Source: Streptoalloteichus tenebrarius
Lineage (GTDB): Bacteria; Actinomycetota; Actinomycetes; Mycobacteriales; Pseudonocardiaceae
Assembly: GCF_024171885.1 (NCBI RefSeq)
Contig: NZ_JAMTCP010000006.1
Coordinates: 62,001 to 126,000 of the forward strand
Direction: 5' to 3'
Length of the DNA stretch: 64,000 nt
The position numbers and the translations under genes are program-made. Shown here one piece after another: positions 33,091 through 41,963 of the stretch; within the stretch, counting starts at the first letter, position 1, and the number at the start of each line of letters is the position of its first letter. Below the pieces are notes generated by a model. It was not told the DNA's origin. It saw only the letters and a program-made list of their open reading frames with translations, and did no database searches.

Positions 33091-34353
33091 ATGTCCCACT
33101 CTGCCTCCCTCGCGGACTACCGCGCCGCGCTGACCACGCCGGGCGCGCGCGGACCCGTCCTCGCGTCCCTGCTGGCCCGCCTCCCGGTGGCGATGGTGGG
33201 GCTCTCGCTCCTGCTCTACGTCGAGCGGACCACCGGGTCGTTCGCCGCGGCCGGCCTGGTCGCCGCCGGGGCGCTCGTCGGCGTGGCGACCGGGTCCGTC
33301 GTCCAGGGACGGCTGTACGACCGGTTCGGCCCGACGCGCCCTCTCACGATCACGGTCGCGTTGTTCGCCGTCGTCGTCGCCATCGAGGTCACGGCGATCG
33401 AGCTGCGCGCGCCCGTGCCCCTGCTCGTGGTGCTCGCGGCGATGACCGGCCTGACCGAGCCCATGGTCAGCCCGGCCTCCCGGGCGATGTGGTCCCGCCT
33501 GCTCCCCGCCGGACAGGCGCGACACGCGGCCTACGCCTACGAGGCCATCAGCATGGAGGTCTTCTTCATCCTCGGCCCCGGCCTGGCCGGCGTGCTCATG
33601 GCCGCGCCGTGGCCCGGCACCAGCCTCGTCGTCGCCGCCTCGCTGATGGCGCTCGGCGGCCTGGGCTTCGCCAGGACGGCCACCGTCCGCTCCTGGCGGC
33701 CGGAACGGGCGGAACGCTCGCGTGGTTCGCTGCTCGGCCCGCTGACCAGCCCCGGCATGCGCACCCTCGCCGTCGCCGCGTTCGGCTTCGGCGTGACGAT
33801 CGGGTTCGTCGAGGTCGCCGTGCCGGCGGCGGCCCGCGACGCCGGCCACCCCGGCATGGGCGGCCTGCTCCTCAGCATGTGGTCGCTGAGTTCCGTGGTC
33901 TTCGGCGTCCTCTACGGCATGCGCCCCTGGCCTCGGCCGATGCACCTGCGGCTGCCCGCCCTGCTCGCCGGGTTCTCGCTGCTGCTGTTGCTGCCGGCGC
34001 TGCCGTCCTCGCTGCTGGGGCTCGCGATGGCGCTGCTCGCGGTCGGCACCCTGATCACGCCCCAGTCGACGGCGCACTCCGCCACCATCGAGCAGGTGGC
34101 CCCGCCGGCGATGGCGGCCGAGGCGTTCGGCTGGGTCGTCACCTCGGTGACGCTGGGGCTGGCCGCCGGCCAGTCGCTGAGCGGCCAGCTCGTGGAGGCG
34201 CACGGACCGAGCAGCGCCTTCCTGGCGGCCGCCGGCTCCGGGCTGGTGCTGGCCGTGGTCGTCTGGCTCTTCCGCGACACCGTCCGGCGCGGCGCGCCGA
34301 AGGCGAACGAGTCCGCCACGTCGCGGAACGACCGGACCCTCGTCGCCCCCTGA
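33091..34353 (+). CDS. MFS transporter (subfamily copy 1)
   Basis: A 420-residue major facilitator with about 12 hydrophobic segments. It begins SLADYRAALTTPGARGPVL and contains RLYDRFGPTRPL (motif A, between TM2 and TM3). It shares the opening pattern YRxxLxxPGxR with the MFS proteins at 37196 and 61277, so these are paralogues. It is preceded by a 28-bp palindrome, indicating repressor control by a factor encoded elsewhere. A strong hairpin follows. Substrate unknown; efflux is typical for the group. Confidence 0.82.
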   Translation: MSHSASLADYRAALTTPGARGPVLASLLARLPVAMVGLSLLLYVERTTGSFAAAGLVAAGALVGVATGSVVQGRLYDRFGPTRPLTITVALFAVVVAIEVTAIELRAPVPLLVVLAAMTGLTEPMVSPASRAMWSRLLPAGQARHAAYAYEAISMEVFFILGPGLAGVLMAAPWPGTSLVVAASLMALGGLGFARTATVRSWRPERAERSRGSLLGPLTSPGMRTLAVAAFGFGVTIGFVEVAVPAAARDAGHPGMGGLLLSMWSLSSVVFGVLYGMRPWPRPMHLRLPALLAGFSLLLLLPALPSSLLGLAMALLAVGTLITPQSTAHSATIEQVAPPAMAAEAFGWVVTSVTLGLAAGQSLSGQLVEAHGPSSAFLAAAGSGLVLAVVVWLFRDTVRRGAPKANESATSRNDRTLVAP

Positions 34354-34373
34354 CGCCCGTCCCCCACCCCGCT

Positions 34374-34419
34374 TCCGGCGCCGGAACCGGTCTCCTCCCG
34401 AGGCCGGTCCGGCGCCGGA
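34374..34419. terminator. Bidirectional terminator between convergent MFS and PHP genes
   Basis: TCCGGCGCCGGAACCGG (34374-34390) pairs with CCGGTCCGGCGCCGGA (34404-34419) with one bulged base and a 13-nt loop. It lies 21 nt after the MFS stop and 51 nt from the stop of the opposing gene. Confidence 0.65.
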
Positions 34420-34469
34420 GCGCTGGAGGGCTCCCCCACCGCCAGGCGGGACCGGTCGCCGAGAGCGGC

Positions 34470-35966
34470 TCAGACTCCCAGGAAGATCGGGTTGGTCAGG
34501 GCGACCATCGTGTCGGGAGTGGTGTCCGTGGGCACCGGGCGACGCACCTCGGCCCGCACCCACGCGGCCTCCCGCGCTCTCGTCGACCACCGCACCACGG
34601 CCGAGCCGGACGCGGGCACCGCGGCGCTGTGCGCGACGCCGCCCGGGGTGATCAGCCGGACCTCGCACCCCGGCGCCCCGGAGACCTCCAGGACCACGTC
34701 GACGGGCGCGCCTGGTCCCACCCGCAACCGCTGGCCGATCCCGGCGGGTCGCGCGCCGTGCGCCCCGGGACCCGAGGCCCGCAGGGCGAGCCCGACCCGA
34801 CTCGACTCGGCCAGCCACGCCCGCCCCGCGCGCAGCCCGGCGAGGATCGACCGGGTCGCGAGGTCGTCGGCGAACACCACGGTCTGGGGCAACCCCACCA
34901 CGTCCGACTCGCTGTGCGCGTCGCTGTTGCCCATCGCGGGCACCCAGTGCCCCGCGCACAGCAGGTCGTGCCAGGTGCGGACCGCGTGTTCGTCGTCGGC
35001 CGTCCACGGGCCGTTCCACACCTCGACCAGGTCCACGTCCCGGTAGCCGAAGCCCCAGGAGCAGCCCACGTAGGGGCAGTACGGGTGCGCCGCCACCGTC
35101 AGACCGCCCACCGCGCGCACCTCGTCCCGGAACCGCCGGAACCGGTCGGGCTCCTCGGCCCGGTACCGCCAGTCGATCCAGTGCCCGACGGGCAGGCCCA
35201 GCGCGAGCCAGTGGCCGGACCGCGTGGTGACCTCCTCTCCGTCGATGATCAGCAGGTCGGGCCCGGCGTGCTCGCCCCACCGCAGTCCCGCGGACGGGGT
35301 GTTGTGCTCGGTGGAGGCGACGAAGTCCAGCCCCGCCGCCCTGGCCGCGGCCGCGAGTTGGCCCGGTGTGCGGTGTCCGTCGGAGTGCATGGTGTGCAGG
35401 TGGCAGTCACCGCGGTACCAGGCCCGCCCCCGGCCGCGCGCCCGTTCCGGCGCCGGGACCGGGATGTGCGGGGGTCCCGACGGGCCGTACCGGAGCGTGA
35501 CGTCGACCGCGTAGTTCATCCCCTGCGGGGCGACGGTGTACGGACCGAGGATCACGTGCCAGGTCCCCGGCTCGATCGGTCCGGGGAGGTAGCCCGGGGT
35601 CGCGTCACCGGCGTTGATGACGAAACCGTCGCGGAACCCTCCGGACCAGCCGCGGAAGCCGCGGTGGTCGCCGAGATCGTGCCCTGACGGATCGAAGCAG
35701 CCGATGTCGAGGGCGTTGCCGGGAAGTCCGGGTGGAGGTTGCGGCCGATCGTAGCGGTACCGGACCTCGATCTCCCGCACGCCGGCCGGCACTGTCACCG
35801 GAAGGTAGTACCAGTCCGGGGCGCCCGGCTCGAAGCGCCCGGTCACCGTGCGGGTCTCCTCCGCCTCGGCCTCCGCCGCCGCGGGGAACACCGTCCCGAC
35901 CAGGGCCGCGCCACCGGCGACGAAGAACGTCCGCCGGCTCAGGTGGGCGCCGTGTCGCTCACACAT
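34470..35966 (-). CDS. Tat-exported PHP-family metallophosphoesterase (CehA/McbA-like)
   Basis: A 498-residue exported protein. SRRTFFVAGGAALVG is a twin-arginine signal. Residues ~45-165 form a beta-sandwich. The PHP domain follows with YRGDCHLHTMHSDGH (first metal motif), STEHNTPSAG, IDGEEVTT, HPYCPY and GNSDAHSE, so the metal ligands are all present. CehA/McbA proteins hydrolyse phospho- or carbamate esters; the substrate here is unknown. ATG 35966 has GGGAGG 5-6 nt upstream. Divergent from the DnaN paralogue. Confidence 0.82.
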   Translation of the reverse strand: MCERHGAHLSRRTFFVAGGAALVGTVFPAAAEAEAEETRTVTGRFEPGAPDWYYLPVTVPAGVREIEVRYRYDRPQPPPGLPGNALDIGCFDPSGHDLGDHRGFRGWSGGFRDGFVINAGDATPGYLPGPIEPGTWHVILGPYTVAPQGMNYAVDVTLRYGPSGPPHIPVPAPERARGRGRAWYRGDCHLHTMHSDGHRTPGQLAAAARAAGLDFVASTEHNTPSAGLRWGEHAGPDLLIIDGEEVTTRSGHWLALGLPVGHWIDWRYRAEEPDRFRRFRDEVRAVGGLTVAAHPYCPYVGCSWGFGYRDVDLVEVWNGPWTADDEHAVRTWHDLLCAGHWVPAMGNSDAHSESDVVGLPQTVVFADDLATRSILAGLRAGRAWLAESSRVGLALRASGPGAHGARPAGIGQRLRVGPGAPVDVVLEVSGAPGCEVRLITPGGVAHSAAVPASGSAVVRWSTRAREAAWVRAEVRRPVPTDTTPDTMVALTNPIFLGV

Positions 35967-36108
35967 GACCGCCTCCCGCCCCCTCGTCGTGACGCTACGG
36001 CCCTGGCCTTCCCCGGGGAAACCTCCATTCGGTGAACGGGAAATGTCGGGGCCGCTGCCTACCGTCCACGTCATGACCGTCGCCACGTCCGTCGCCGCGG
36101 AGGTCGCC

Positions 36109-37218
36109 ATGGACGTCACCGTTCGGACCTCGGACCTGGCGGAGGCGGCGGGGAACGTGGTCCGACTGCTTCCCCCGCGTCTGCTCGACCCCGTCCTCGC
36201 CGGCCTGCTGGTCCGGGCCGAGCCGGACGGCCTCGTGCTCGCGGGCACGGACCGGGACCGCGCCGTCCGTCTGCGGCGGGACGCCACGACCCGCCTGGCG
36301 GGCGCGGCGCTCGTCCCGGCCCGCCCGCTCGCCGCGACCGCGCGCGCCCTGGACGCGCCGGACGTCCGACTCGTCGTGGAGGGCTCCCGGCTCGCGGTCC
36401 GCACACCCGGCGCCCGGTTCGCCCTCCCCCTGCTCGACCTCGACGCGCACCCCGGTGTGCCCGAGCCGCCGGAGGTGGTGGGCCGGGTCCCCGGTTCGCT
36501 CCTGGCGGCCGCCGCCCTCCCGGTCGCCGGCGCCGCGTCGCGGGATGACACGGTGCCGGCGTTCACCGGCCTCCGGATCCGGGCCGAGGGGGAACGCCTG
36601 GTGCTGGTGGCGACCGACCGCTACCGGATGGCGGTCGCCTCGCTCTCCTGGGAACCGGTCCGGGGTGGGCTTGACGTGCTGCTCCCCTCAGCGCTGGTGG
36701 CGGAGGTGGCGCGACAGGTCTCGGCCGCGTCCACGGTCGAGGTGCGGCGGACCGGATCCGGCGCCGACCGCGTCGCCGTGTCCTGGTCCGGGACCACGGT
36801 GGCCTGCGGCGTGCTGGACAGCCCGTTCCCCGACGAGAGCCGCTATCTTCCGTCCACAGTGGACTGCGAGGTGCTGGTGGACGCCGACCGGCTCGCGGCG
36901 GCGGTCCGCAGGGTCGCCCCGTACGCCGGCCCGTTCTCGTCCGTTCGGCTGGAGGTCGGGGACGACGCGCTGCGGGTCCAGGGCTCGGACCCGGCCTCGG
37001 GCGAGGCGGAGGAGACCGTGCCGGCGACCGTGGACGGAGACCCGGTGGCGCGGGTGTTCCGGGCGCGGTATCTGGGCGAGGCGCTCAGCGCGTTCTCCGG
37101 CTCCGCGGTGCGGCTGGGGATGCGAGGTGTCCACCAGGCGTCGCGGATCACGGCCGCGGAACCGGCGGCGAACGGCGTCGACCTGCGGTACGTGGTCATG
37201 CCGATCCGACCTCGGTGA
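36109..37218 (+). CDS. DnaN-like sliding clamp paralogue
   Basis: A 369-residue protein with the full length and three-domain layout of DNA polymerase III beta. It starts MDVTVRTSDLAEAAGNVV, has VPAFTGLRIRAEGERLVLVATDRYRMAV in domain 2, an FPDESRYLP motif before domain 3, and ends DLRYVVMPIRPR, matching the conserved MPxR C-terminus that lines the protein-binding pocket. GGAGGT 4 nt before ATG 36109 decides the start. It is not in a dnaA-dnaN-recF context but lies between a PHP esterase and an MFS gene, so it is a second clamp. Clamp paralogues can confer resistance to clamp-binding antibiotics such as griselimycin; here that is inference. Confidence 0.82.
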   Translation: MDVTVRTSDLAEAAGNVVRLLPPRLLDPVLAGLLVRAEPDGLVLAGTDRDRAVRLRRDATTRLAGAALVPARPLAATARALDAPDVRLVVEGSRLAVRTPGARFALPLLDLDAHPGVPEPPEVVGRVPGSLLAAAALPVAGAASRDDTVPAFTGLRIRAEGERLVLVATDRYRMAVASLSWEPVRGGLDVLLPSALVAEVARQVSAASTVEVRRTGSGADRVAVSWSGTTVACGVLDSPFPDESRYLPSTVDCEVLVDADRLAAAVRRVAPYAGPFSSVRLEVGDDALRVQGSDPASGEAEETVPATVDGDPVARVFRARYLGEALSAFSGSAVRLGMRGVHQASRITAAEPAANGVDLRYVVMPIRPR

Positions 37219-38395
37219 TCGTCGCCGTCGAGGGCCGCCGCAACTCCCACGCCGCGGCGACGGCGGTCACCACCAGCGCCAACGCCGTGCAGCCCAGCAC
37301 GGCCCCTCGGGGTCCGGACAACTCCAGCCCGGCCGCCACCAACACGCCCGCGGCGCCGTATCCCAGGCCGCCGGCCGCGTAGATCGCGGAGAACGCCATG
37401 CTCCAGTGCCGTTGGGGAACACCCCGCTGCACGGCGAGCGACCGGGCCGCGTTCGTCGGCGTCTCCAGCAGGCCGACCAGCACCACCAGACCGAACGCGA
37501 TGCCGGCCGCCGGGACGAGGAAGACGCCGGCGACGAACACCGCCATCAGCGCCAGCAGCAGGGCGGACTGCACCTCGGCGCGCCCAGGCCACTGTCGTCG
37601 CCCCCAGACCAGACCGGCCAGCACGCCCCCGACCGACATGGCGGTCAGCCAGCCACCCGACCATCTGCCGTCCACACCGAGCAGGGGCAGGAGGTCGGGC
37701 AGGGCGACGGTGGCCGCGCCCACGACGAGCATGGCGGCGAACGACTGCGCGCACGCCGGAAGCACCGTCGTCCAGCCGGCGCGCTCACCACCGGACGCGG
37801 CGGCGACCGCAGGGAGGTCGCGCAGCCTCAGGCTGGCGAGCACCCCGAGCAACGCGATCACCGCGATGAGCACCGTCGGCGCGACGGGGCCGACGGCGAC
37901 CTGGACCCCGGCGACCACGGCGGGAGCCGCGGTCCACACGGTCGTGCTCACCGCGGACTCGACCGCGAGCACCGGCTGGGCCGCCGAGGGTGGTGCGAGT
38001 CGGATCGCGATGGCGCGCAGGCCGCCGTGGGCGCCCGCGGCCACGGCCCCTCCGAGCGCCACCAGCACGACGACGAGCGCCTGGGGCAGGACGTGCGCCC
38101 CCAGCGCCACCACGCCGAACAGAACCCCCTCCGCGCCGAGAACGAGCGCCAGCTCGCGGCGCGCGTCGACGCGGTCGAACCGGCGGCCGAGAGGCCCGGC
38201 CAGCACGGCCTCGGCGACCGCGTAGACGCCGACGAGGAGCGCTCCGAAGGCCGTGGAGCCGGCGACGGCCTGCCCGAGGTAGAGGATGCCCAGGGGGGCG
38301 AGCGCGACCGGGAAACGCTGACACAGCAGCACCAGCAGCCACGAACGGAGACCAGGGTCGCGAAGCAGGTCGCGGTAGGACGCGTTACCAGTCAC
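37196..38395 (-). CDS. MFS transporter (subfamily copy 2)
   Basis: A 399-residue major facilitator, opening ASYRDLLRDPGLRSWLLVL. It shares the subfamily pattern with the MFS genes at 33091 and 61277, and PLGRRFDRVDARREL is its motif A. Its promoter is well defined on the minus strand: TTGACC (38433-38428), 18-bp spacer, TACCGT (38409-38404), then GTG 38395 8 nt later, so it is probably leaderless. It is divergent from a CGNR-type regulator with TTACC repeats between them. Its 3' end overlaps that of the clamp paralogue by 23 nt. Confidence 0.82.
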   Translation of the reverse strand: MTGNASYRDLLRDPGLRSWLLVLLCQRFPVALAPLGILYLGQAVAGSTAFGALLVGVYAVAEAVLAGPLGRRFDRVDARRELALVLGAEGVLFGVVALGAHVLPQALVVVLVALGGAVAAGAHGGLRAIAIRLAPPSAAQPVLAVESAVSTTVWTAAPAVVAGVQVAVGPVAPTVLIAVIALLGVLASLRLRDLPAVAAASGGERAGWTTVLPACAQSFAAMLVVGAATVALPDLLPLLGVDGRWSGGWLTAMSVGGVLAGLVWGRRQWPGRAEVQSALLLALMAVFVAGVFLVPAAGIAFGLVVLVGLLETPTNAARSLAVQRGVPQRHWSMAFSAIYAAGGLGYGAAGVLVAAGLELSGPRGAVLGCTALALVVTAVAAAWELRRPSTATITEVGSA

Positions 38396-38443
38396 AGGTT
38401 TGGACGGTAATCAGGCCGGGCGTTACCGGTCAATGGTTACGCT
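38384..38443. promoter_or_regulatory. MFS/CGNR divergent promoters with TTACC repeats
   Basis: TTACC-like elements occur at 38385-38389, 38406-38410 (complement), 38424-38427 and 38445-38449 (complement), woven through both promoters. TACGCT (38438-38443) ends 7 nt before the regulator's ATG; TACCGT and TTACC elements cover the leftward promoter. Likely binding sites for the CGNR protein, giving joint control. Confidence 0.5.
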
Positions 38444-38450
38444 GGTAAGC

Positions 38451-38996
38451 ATGGGAGCACCCAGCACGGCGCCCGGCGCCCTGGAACAGGTGCGGACGTT
38501 CCTCAACACCTGGCGCATCCCCAATGACACGCGCCAGGTCCAGGACCAGTTGCCGGAACTCGTGGCCGACCACCGGGCGTGGGCGGCGGACCTCCCCGAC
38601 GTTCCCCCGCCCACCGACCTCGGCGAACTCCTCGACCTGCGGACGGCGCTCCGCGCCGCGCTCGGCGAGACGCACCCGTCGGGTCTCGACGACTGGCTCG
38701 TCCGCCACCCCGTCGTGGCCCGTGTCGGCGACGCCGAGCCGCCGGTCGTCCACAGGCCGGTGTGCCCCGACACGACGGGAGAACTGCTGGCCCTCGTCGT
38801 GGACGCGATCCAGCAACGCCGGTGGGCCCGGCTCAAGGCCTGCCCGGACTGCCAGTGGGTCTTCTACGACCACTCCCGCAACGCCAGCCGAACCTGGTGC
38901 GGGATGTACGCGGAGTCCGCCCACGGCAGGGCGTGCGGCAGCATCGCCAAGGTCAGGGCCTACCGGGCGCGCAAGGCTCAGGGCAACACCGCCTGA
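38451..38996 (+). CDS. CGNR zinc-finger (ABATE-domain) regulator
   Basis: A 181-residue protein. The N-terminal ABATE domain (VRTFLNTWRIPNDTRQ ... ELLDLRTALRAAL) precedes a C-terminal zinc finger with CPDCQWVFYDHSRNASRTWC and, further on, RACGSIAKVRAYRARK. The last part is a variant: CGSIAKV instead of the usual CGNRAKV. Stress- or ligand-responsive regulators of this family usually control neighbouring transporters. TACGCT 7 nt before ATG 38451 indicates a leaderless transcript. Divergent from the MFS gene, its likely target. Confidence 0.82.
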   Translation: MGAPSTAPGALEQVRTFLNTWRIPNDTRQVQDQLPELVADHRAWAADLPDVPPPTDLGELLDLRTALRAALGETHPSGLDDWLVRHPVVARVGDAEPPVVHRPVCPDTTGELLALVVDAIQQRRWARLKACPDCQWVFYDHSRNASRTWCGMYAESAHGRACGSIAKVRAYRARKAQGNTA

Positions 38997-39069
38997 GCCC
39001 CGGCACTGGTGTGGACGGGCGTTCGCTCGCCGACCGCCCAGAGGGGCAACACCTGTCAGAACGACGGGC

Positions 39070-39888
39070 TCAGCGCTGCTCGCGCAGGTATTCGAGCTGC
39101 GCGCGCACCGACAGCTCCGCGGCCGGCCACAGCGCCACGTCGACCTCGGCGTAGACCAGCTCGACCACCTGGCGGGCGGTGGCGTCGGGACCCAACGTCA
39201 CCAGGGCGTCGCGGACCTGCCCCAGCCGTTGTTCCCGGTGGGCCAGGTACGCCAGGGCCGCCTGGCCCGCGTCCGCCAGCTCGGGGCCGTGGCCGGGGAG
39301 AACGGTCGTTCCCGGGGGCAGGTCGGCGAGCCGGCGCAGGGACTCCAGGTAATCGGCCAGCCGGCCGTCCGGGTGCGCGACCATCGTGGTCCCCCGCCCC
39401 AACACGGTGTCCCCGGTCAACACGGAACCGGGGTCGCCCTCACCGGACACCAGGAAGCACAACGAGTCGGAGGTGTGCCCCGGGGTGCCGAGCACGCGGA
39501 TGACGAGACCGGCCTCCTCCAGCACGTCGCCGTCGGCCAGTCCTTCGGACCCCCAGCGCAGCGCGGGGTCGAGTGCCCGCACGGGCGCGCCGACCATCTC
39601 GGCGAACCGCCTGGCGCCGGCGGAGTGGTCCGCGTGGCCGTGGGTCAGCAACACCTGCGACACCGGGCCGTGCTCGGCGATCCGTCGCAGGTGGACCTCG
39701 TCGTCCGGGCCCGGGTCCACGACGACGCACGCCGTGGCGTCGGGTGCCCGCAGGACCCACGTGTTGGTGCCGTCGAGCGTCATGGGCGACGGGTTCTCGG
39801 CCAGGAGCACCGAGGCGCACGGGGTCACCGGGCGCAGGACGCCGTAGGCGGGGTGCTCGGCCCGCACTCCTTCGACCAGCCCACTCAT
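39070..39888 (-). CDS. MBL-fold metallohydrolase (Rv3677c-like)
   Basis: A 272-residue metallo-beta-lactamase-fold protein. Zinc motifs: LLTHGHADHSAGA, GTPGHTSDSL, LTGDTVLG and VLPGHGPEL. The C-terminal winged-helix-like tail (REQRLGQVRDAL) resembles LACTB2-type ribonucleases/hydrolases. ATG 39888 overlaps the upstream Nudix gene by 4 nt. It occupies the Rv3677c position between crp and ridA, apart from the inserted island. Substrate unknown. Confidence 0.85.
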   Translation of the reverse strand: MSGLVEGVRAEHPAYGVLRPVTPCASVLLAENPSPMTLDGTNTWVLRAPDATACVVVDPGPDDEVHLRRIAEHGPVSQVLLTHGHADHSAGARRFAEMVGAPVRALDPALRWGSEGLADGDVLEEAGLVIRVLGTPGHTSDSLCFLVSGEGDPGSVLTGDTVLGRGTTMVAHPDGRLADYLESLRRLADLPPGTTVLPGHGPELADAGQAALAYLAHREQRLGQVRDALVTLGPDATARQVVELVYAEVDVALWPAAELSVRAQLEYLREQR

Positions 39889-40769
39889 CGGCGCTCCAAC
39901 CGGTCGCCCGGCCGGGCGTCGAGATGGCCGGCCGCCCCGTCGTACTCCGGATCACCGGGAAGGACGACGCACAGCGAGTCGCCGCGGCGCACGACCCGTG
40001 GCACGATCTTCTCGATCGTCCGGTCACTCGTCAACGCCGTCGACAACGCCACCGCGACCGAGCCGCACTCGGCCAGTTCCGCCAGGGTCATCCAGGTCGG
40101 CGGGAGCAACGCGCGTCGTCCCTCCCGCCAGTCCTCCAACGCCTCGACGGGCCGCTGCCACGCGGCGTCCTCCGCCTCCGTCGTGGCCCCGTCGGCGTGC
40201 TGGCCCGCGGGCAGCGCGGCCAGGAAGAACCGGGTGTCGTAGCGGCGGACCTCCTCCGCCGGCGTCACCCAGTTCGCCCACGGCCGCAGCAGGTCCGAGC
40301 GCAGCACGAGGCCGGCCTCGGACAGGAACTGGGCCAGCGACACGTCCCGGGACACGAGGGCCTGCCGCGCGTCGGCGTACTCGGTGGTGTCGGCGACGAC
40401 CGAGGTCGCGTCCGGTCCGGCCAACAGGACGCCGGCCTCCTCGAAGGTCTCCCGCACCGCCGCGCACACGAGGGCGGTGGCCAGCTCGGGCTCGCACCCG
40501 AAACGGCGGGCCCACCACGCGGGCTCGGGTCCGGCCCAGGCCACCGAGGTGTCGGCGTCCCTCCGGTCGACTCCCCCGCCGGGGAACACGCTCATGCCTC
40601 CGGCGAAGGCCATGCCCAGGACGCGACGCAGGAGGAACACCTCCAGCCCGGCGCCGCCCTCCCGGACCAACACCACGGTGGCCGCGTCCCTCGGCTGGAC
40701 GGGCGTCGCGGGCGGAACGTCCGGGATCAGGCCTTGCGGCAGGGTCAGGTCCTCGGGCAACTGGGGCAC
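39885..40769 (-). CDS. Nudix-like hydrolase
   Basis: A 294-residue protein with a Nudix fold: VFLLRRVLGMAFAGGMSVFPGGGVD then AAVRETFEEAGVLL, the REtxEEAG core of the box. The spacing before the core is longer than the canonical GX5E, so metal binding should be checked. The start GTG 40769 is chosen because TAGGGT (40782-40777) ends 7 nt upstream; GTG 40778 would overlap that hexamer. Cotranscribed with the MBL hydrolase. The substrate may be an acyl-CoA or a nucleotide, as in NUDT7/19-like proteins. Confidence 0.78.
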   Translation of the reverse strand: MPQLPEDLTLPQGLIPDVPPATPVQPRDAATVVLVREGGAGLEVFLLRRVLGMAFAGGMSVFPGGGVDRRDADTSVAWAGPEPAWWARRFGCEPELATALVCAAVRETFEEAGVLLAGPDATSVVADTTEYADARQALVSRDVSLAQFLSEAGLVLRSDLLRPWANWVTPAEEVRRYDTRFFLAALPAGQHADGATTEAEDAAWQRPVEALEDWREGRRALLPPTWMTLAELAECGSVAVALSTALTSDRTIEKIVPRVVRRGDSLCVVLPGDPEYDGAAGHLDARPGDRLERR

Positions 40770-41005
40770 GCCCCGCACCCTAGACAGGTCACCGGTCGGT
40801 TGGCGACAGAACGCCAGGCGCGGCACGAAGATCTTCCCGTGCCCTGTCCGTTCCGTTCCGCGCGCTGTCGCCGTCGACAGGCCCCGGCGGCTCCGGAGCT
40901 CCTGGCGTGCCGCGCGGCCGTCGACCCGCGCGTGGAGTCGACCCGGCTCCGCGAAGCCGGGTGTCCTGGTGGTCGCGGCGACCCGCGCCCGGTGCTGGAG
41001 GCAGG

Positions 41006-41902
41006 ATGGACGACGTGGACGAGCAGCTTCGGGTTGGGCTGGTGGGCGCGGGGCCGTGGGCGCGCCGGGTGCACGCTCCTGGTCTCGCGGACCATCCGGG
41101 AACCAGGCTGGCGGCCGTGTGGGCTCGCCGACGCGGCGCGGCGGAGGAGCTGGCCGGCGGCTACGGCGCCGAGGTGTGCGACAGCCCCGACGAACTTCTG
41201 TCCACTGTGGACGCAGTGGCGTTCGCGGTCCCGCCGTCGGTCCAGGCGGAGATCGCGCCCCTCGCGGCGCGCGCCGGCAGGCACCTGATCCTGGAGAAGC
41301 CGGTCGGGTCCACTGTGGACGAAGCACTGCGCGTGGCCGACGCGGTGTCCGCGACCGGGGTCGCCTCCCTGGTCATGCTCACGCGGCGTTTCGCGCCCGA
41401 GACCCGGTCCTGGCTGGCCGAGCTGGACCGGCTCGGCGGGTGGGCCGGCGGAAACGCGCGCTGGCTGTCCGGCGCCCTGCTGTCGGAGACGTTCGCCAAC
41501 TCGGAGTGGCGCCACAGCGCGGGAGCTCTGGCCGACATCGGCCCGCACGCCGTCGACCTGATCGACGCCGCGCTCGGCGAGGTGACGGACGTGCTCGCCG
41601 CGCACCGCTCCCGCGGCGACCTCTGGCAGCTCATGCTCGGCCACACCAACGGCGCCACGAGCACGCTGACCATGTCGTTGCACCTGCCCGTGCGGCCGAC
41701 GATCGTGGACTTCTCGGTCTACGGCCAGCACGGTGACCGGACGCTCAGCGGACGCGCCACCCCCGCCGAGGAGTGCTACACCAACCTGCTCGACGACTTC
41801 GTCGCGATGGTGCACAGCGGCACGGTCGAGCATCCCTGCGACGTGCGCCGGGGCGTGCACCTCCAACGCGTGCTCGACGCCGCGCGTCGGCTCGCGGGTT
41901 AG
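41006..41902 (+). CDS. Gfo/Idh/MocA-family oxidoreductase
   Basis: A 298-residue NAD(P)-dependent oxidoreductase. The Rossmann motif is VGLVGAGPWARRVHAPGL, the catalytic EKP is in LILEKPVGSTVDEAL, and an ALADIGPHAVDLIDAAL helix carries the conserved His of the family (usually G-x-H-x-x-D). The start ATG 41006 has GGAGG just upstream. Two copies of GTCCACTGTGGAC fall in the coding sequence (41200-41212 and 41308-41320), each using an ACT threonine codon that is rare here. Substrate unknown; sugar or inositol dehydrogenation is typical. Confidence 0.82.
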   Translation: MDDVDEQLRVGLVGAGPWARRVHAPGLADHPGTRLAAVWARRRGAAEELAGGYGAEVCDSPDELLSTVDAVAFAVPPSVQAEIAPLAARAGRHLILEKPVGSTVDEALRVADAVSATGVASLVMLTRRFAPETRSWLAELDRLGGWAGGNARWLSGALLSETFANSEWRHSAGALADIGPHAVDLIDAALGEVTDVLAAHRSRGDLWQLMLGHTNGATSTLTMSLHLPVRPTIVDFSVYGQHGDRTLSGRATPAEECYTNLLDDFVAMVHSGTVEHPCDVRRGVHLQRVLDAARRLAG

Positions 41903-41963
41903 GACAACCGAGGTAATCGCGTTAACGCCACCGCTCCCCGGTCGATCACTAGGGTATCCGCCC

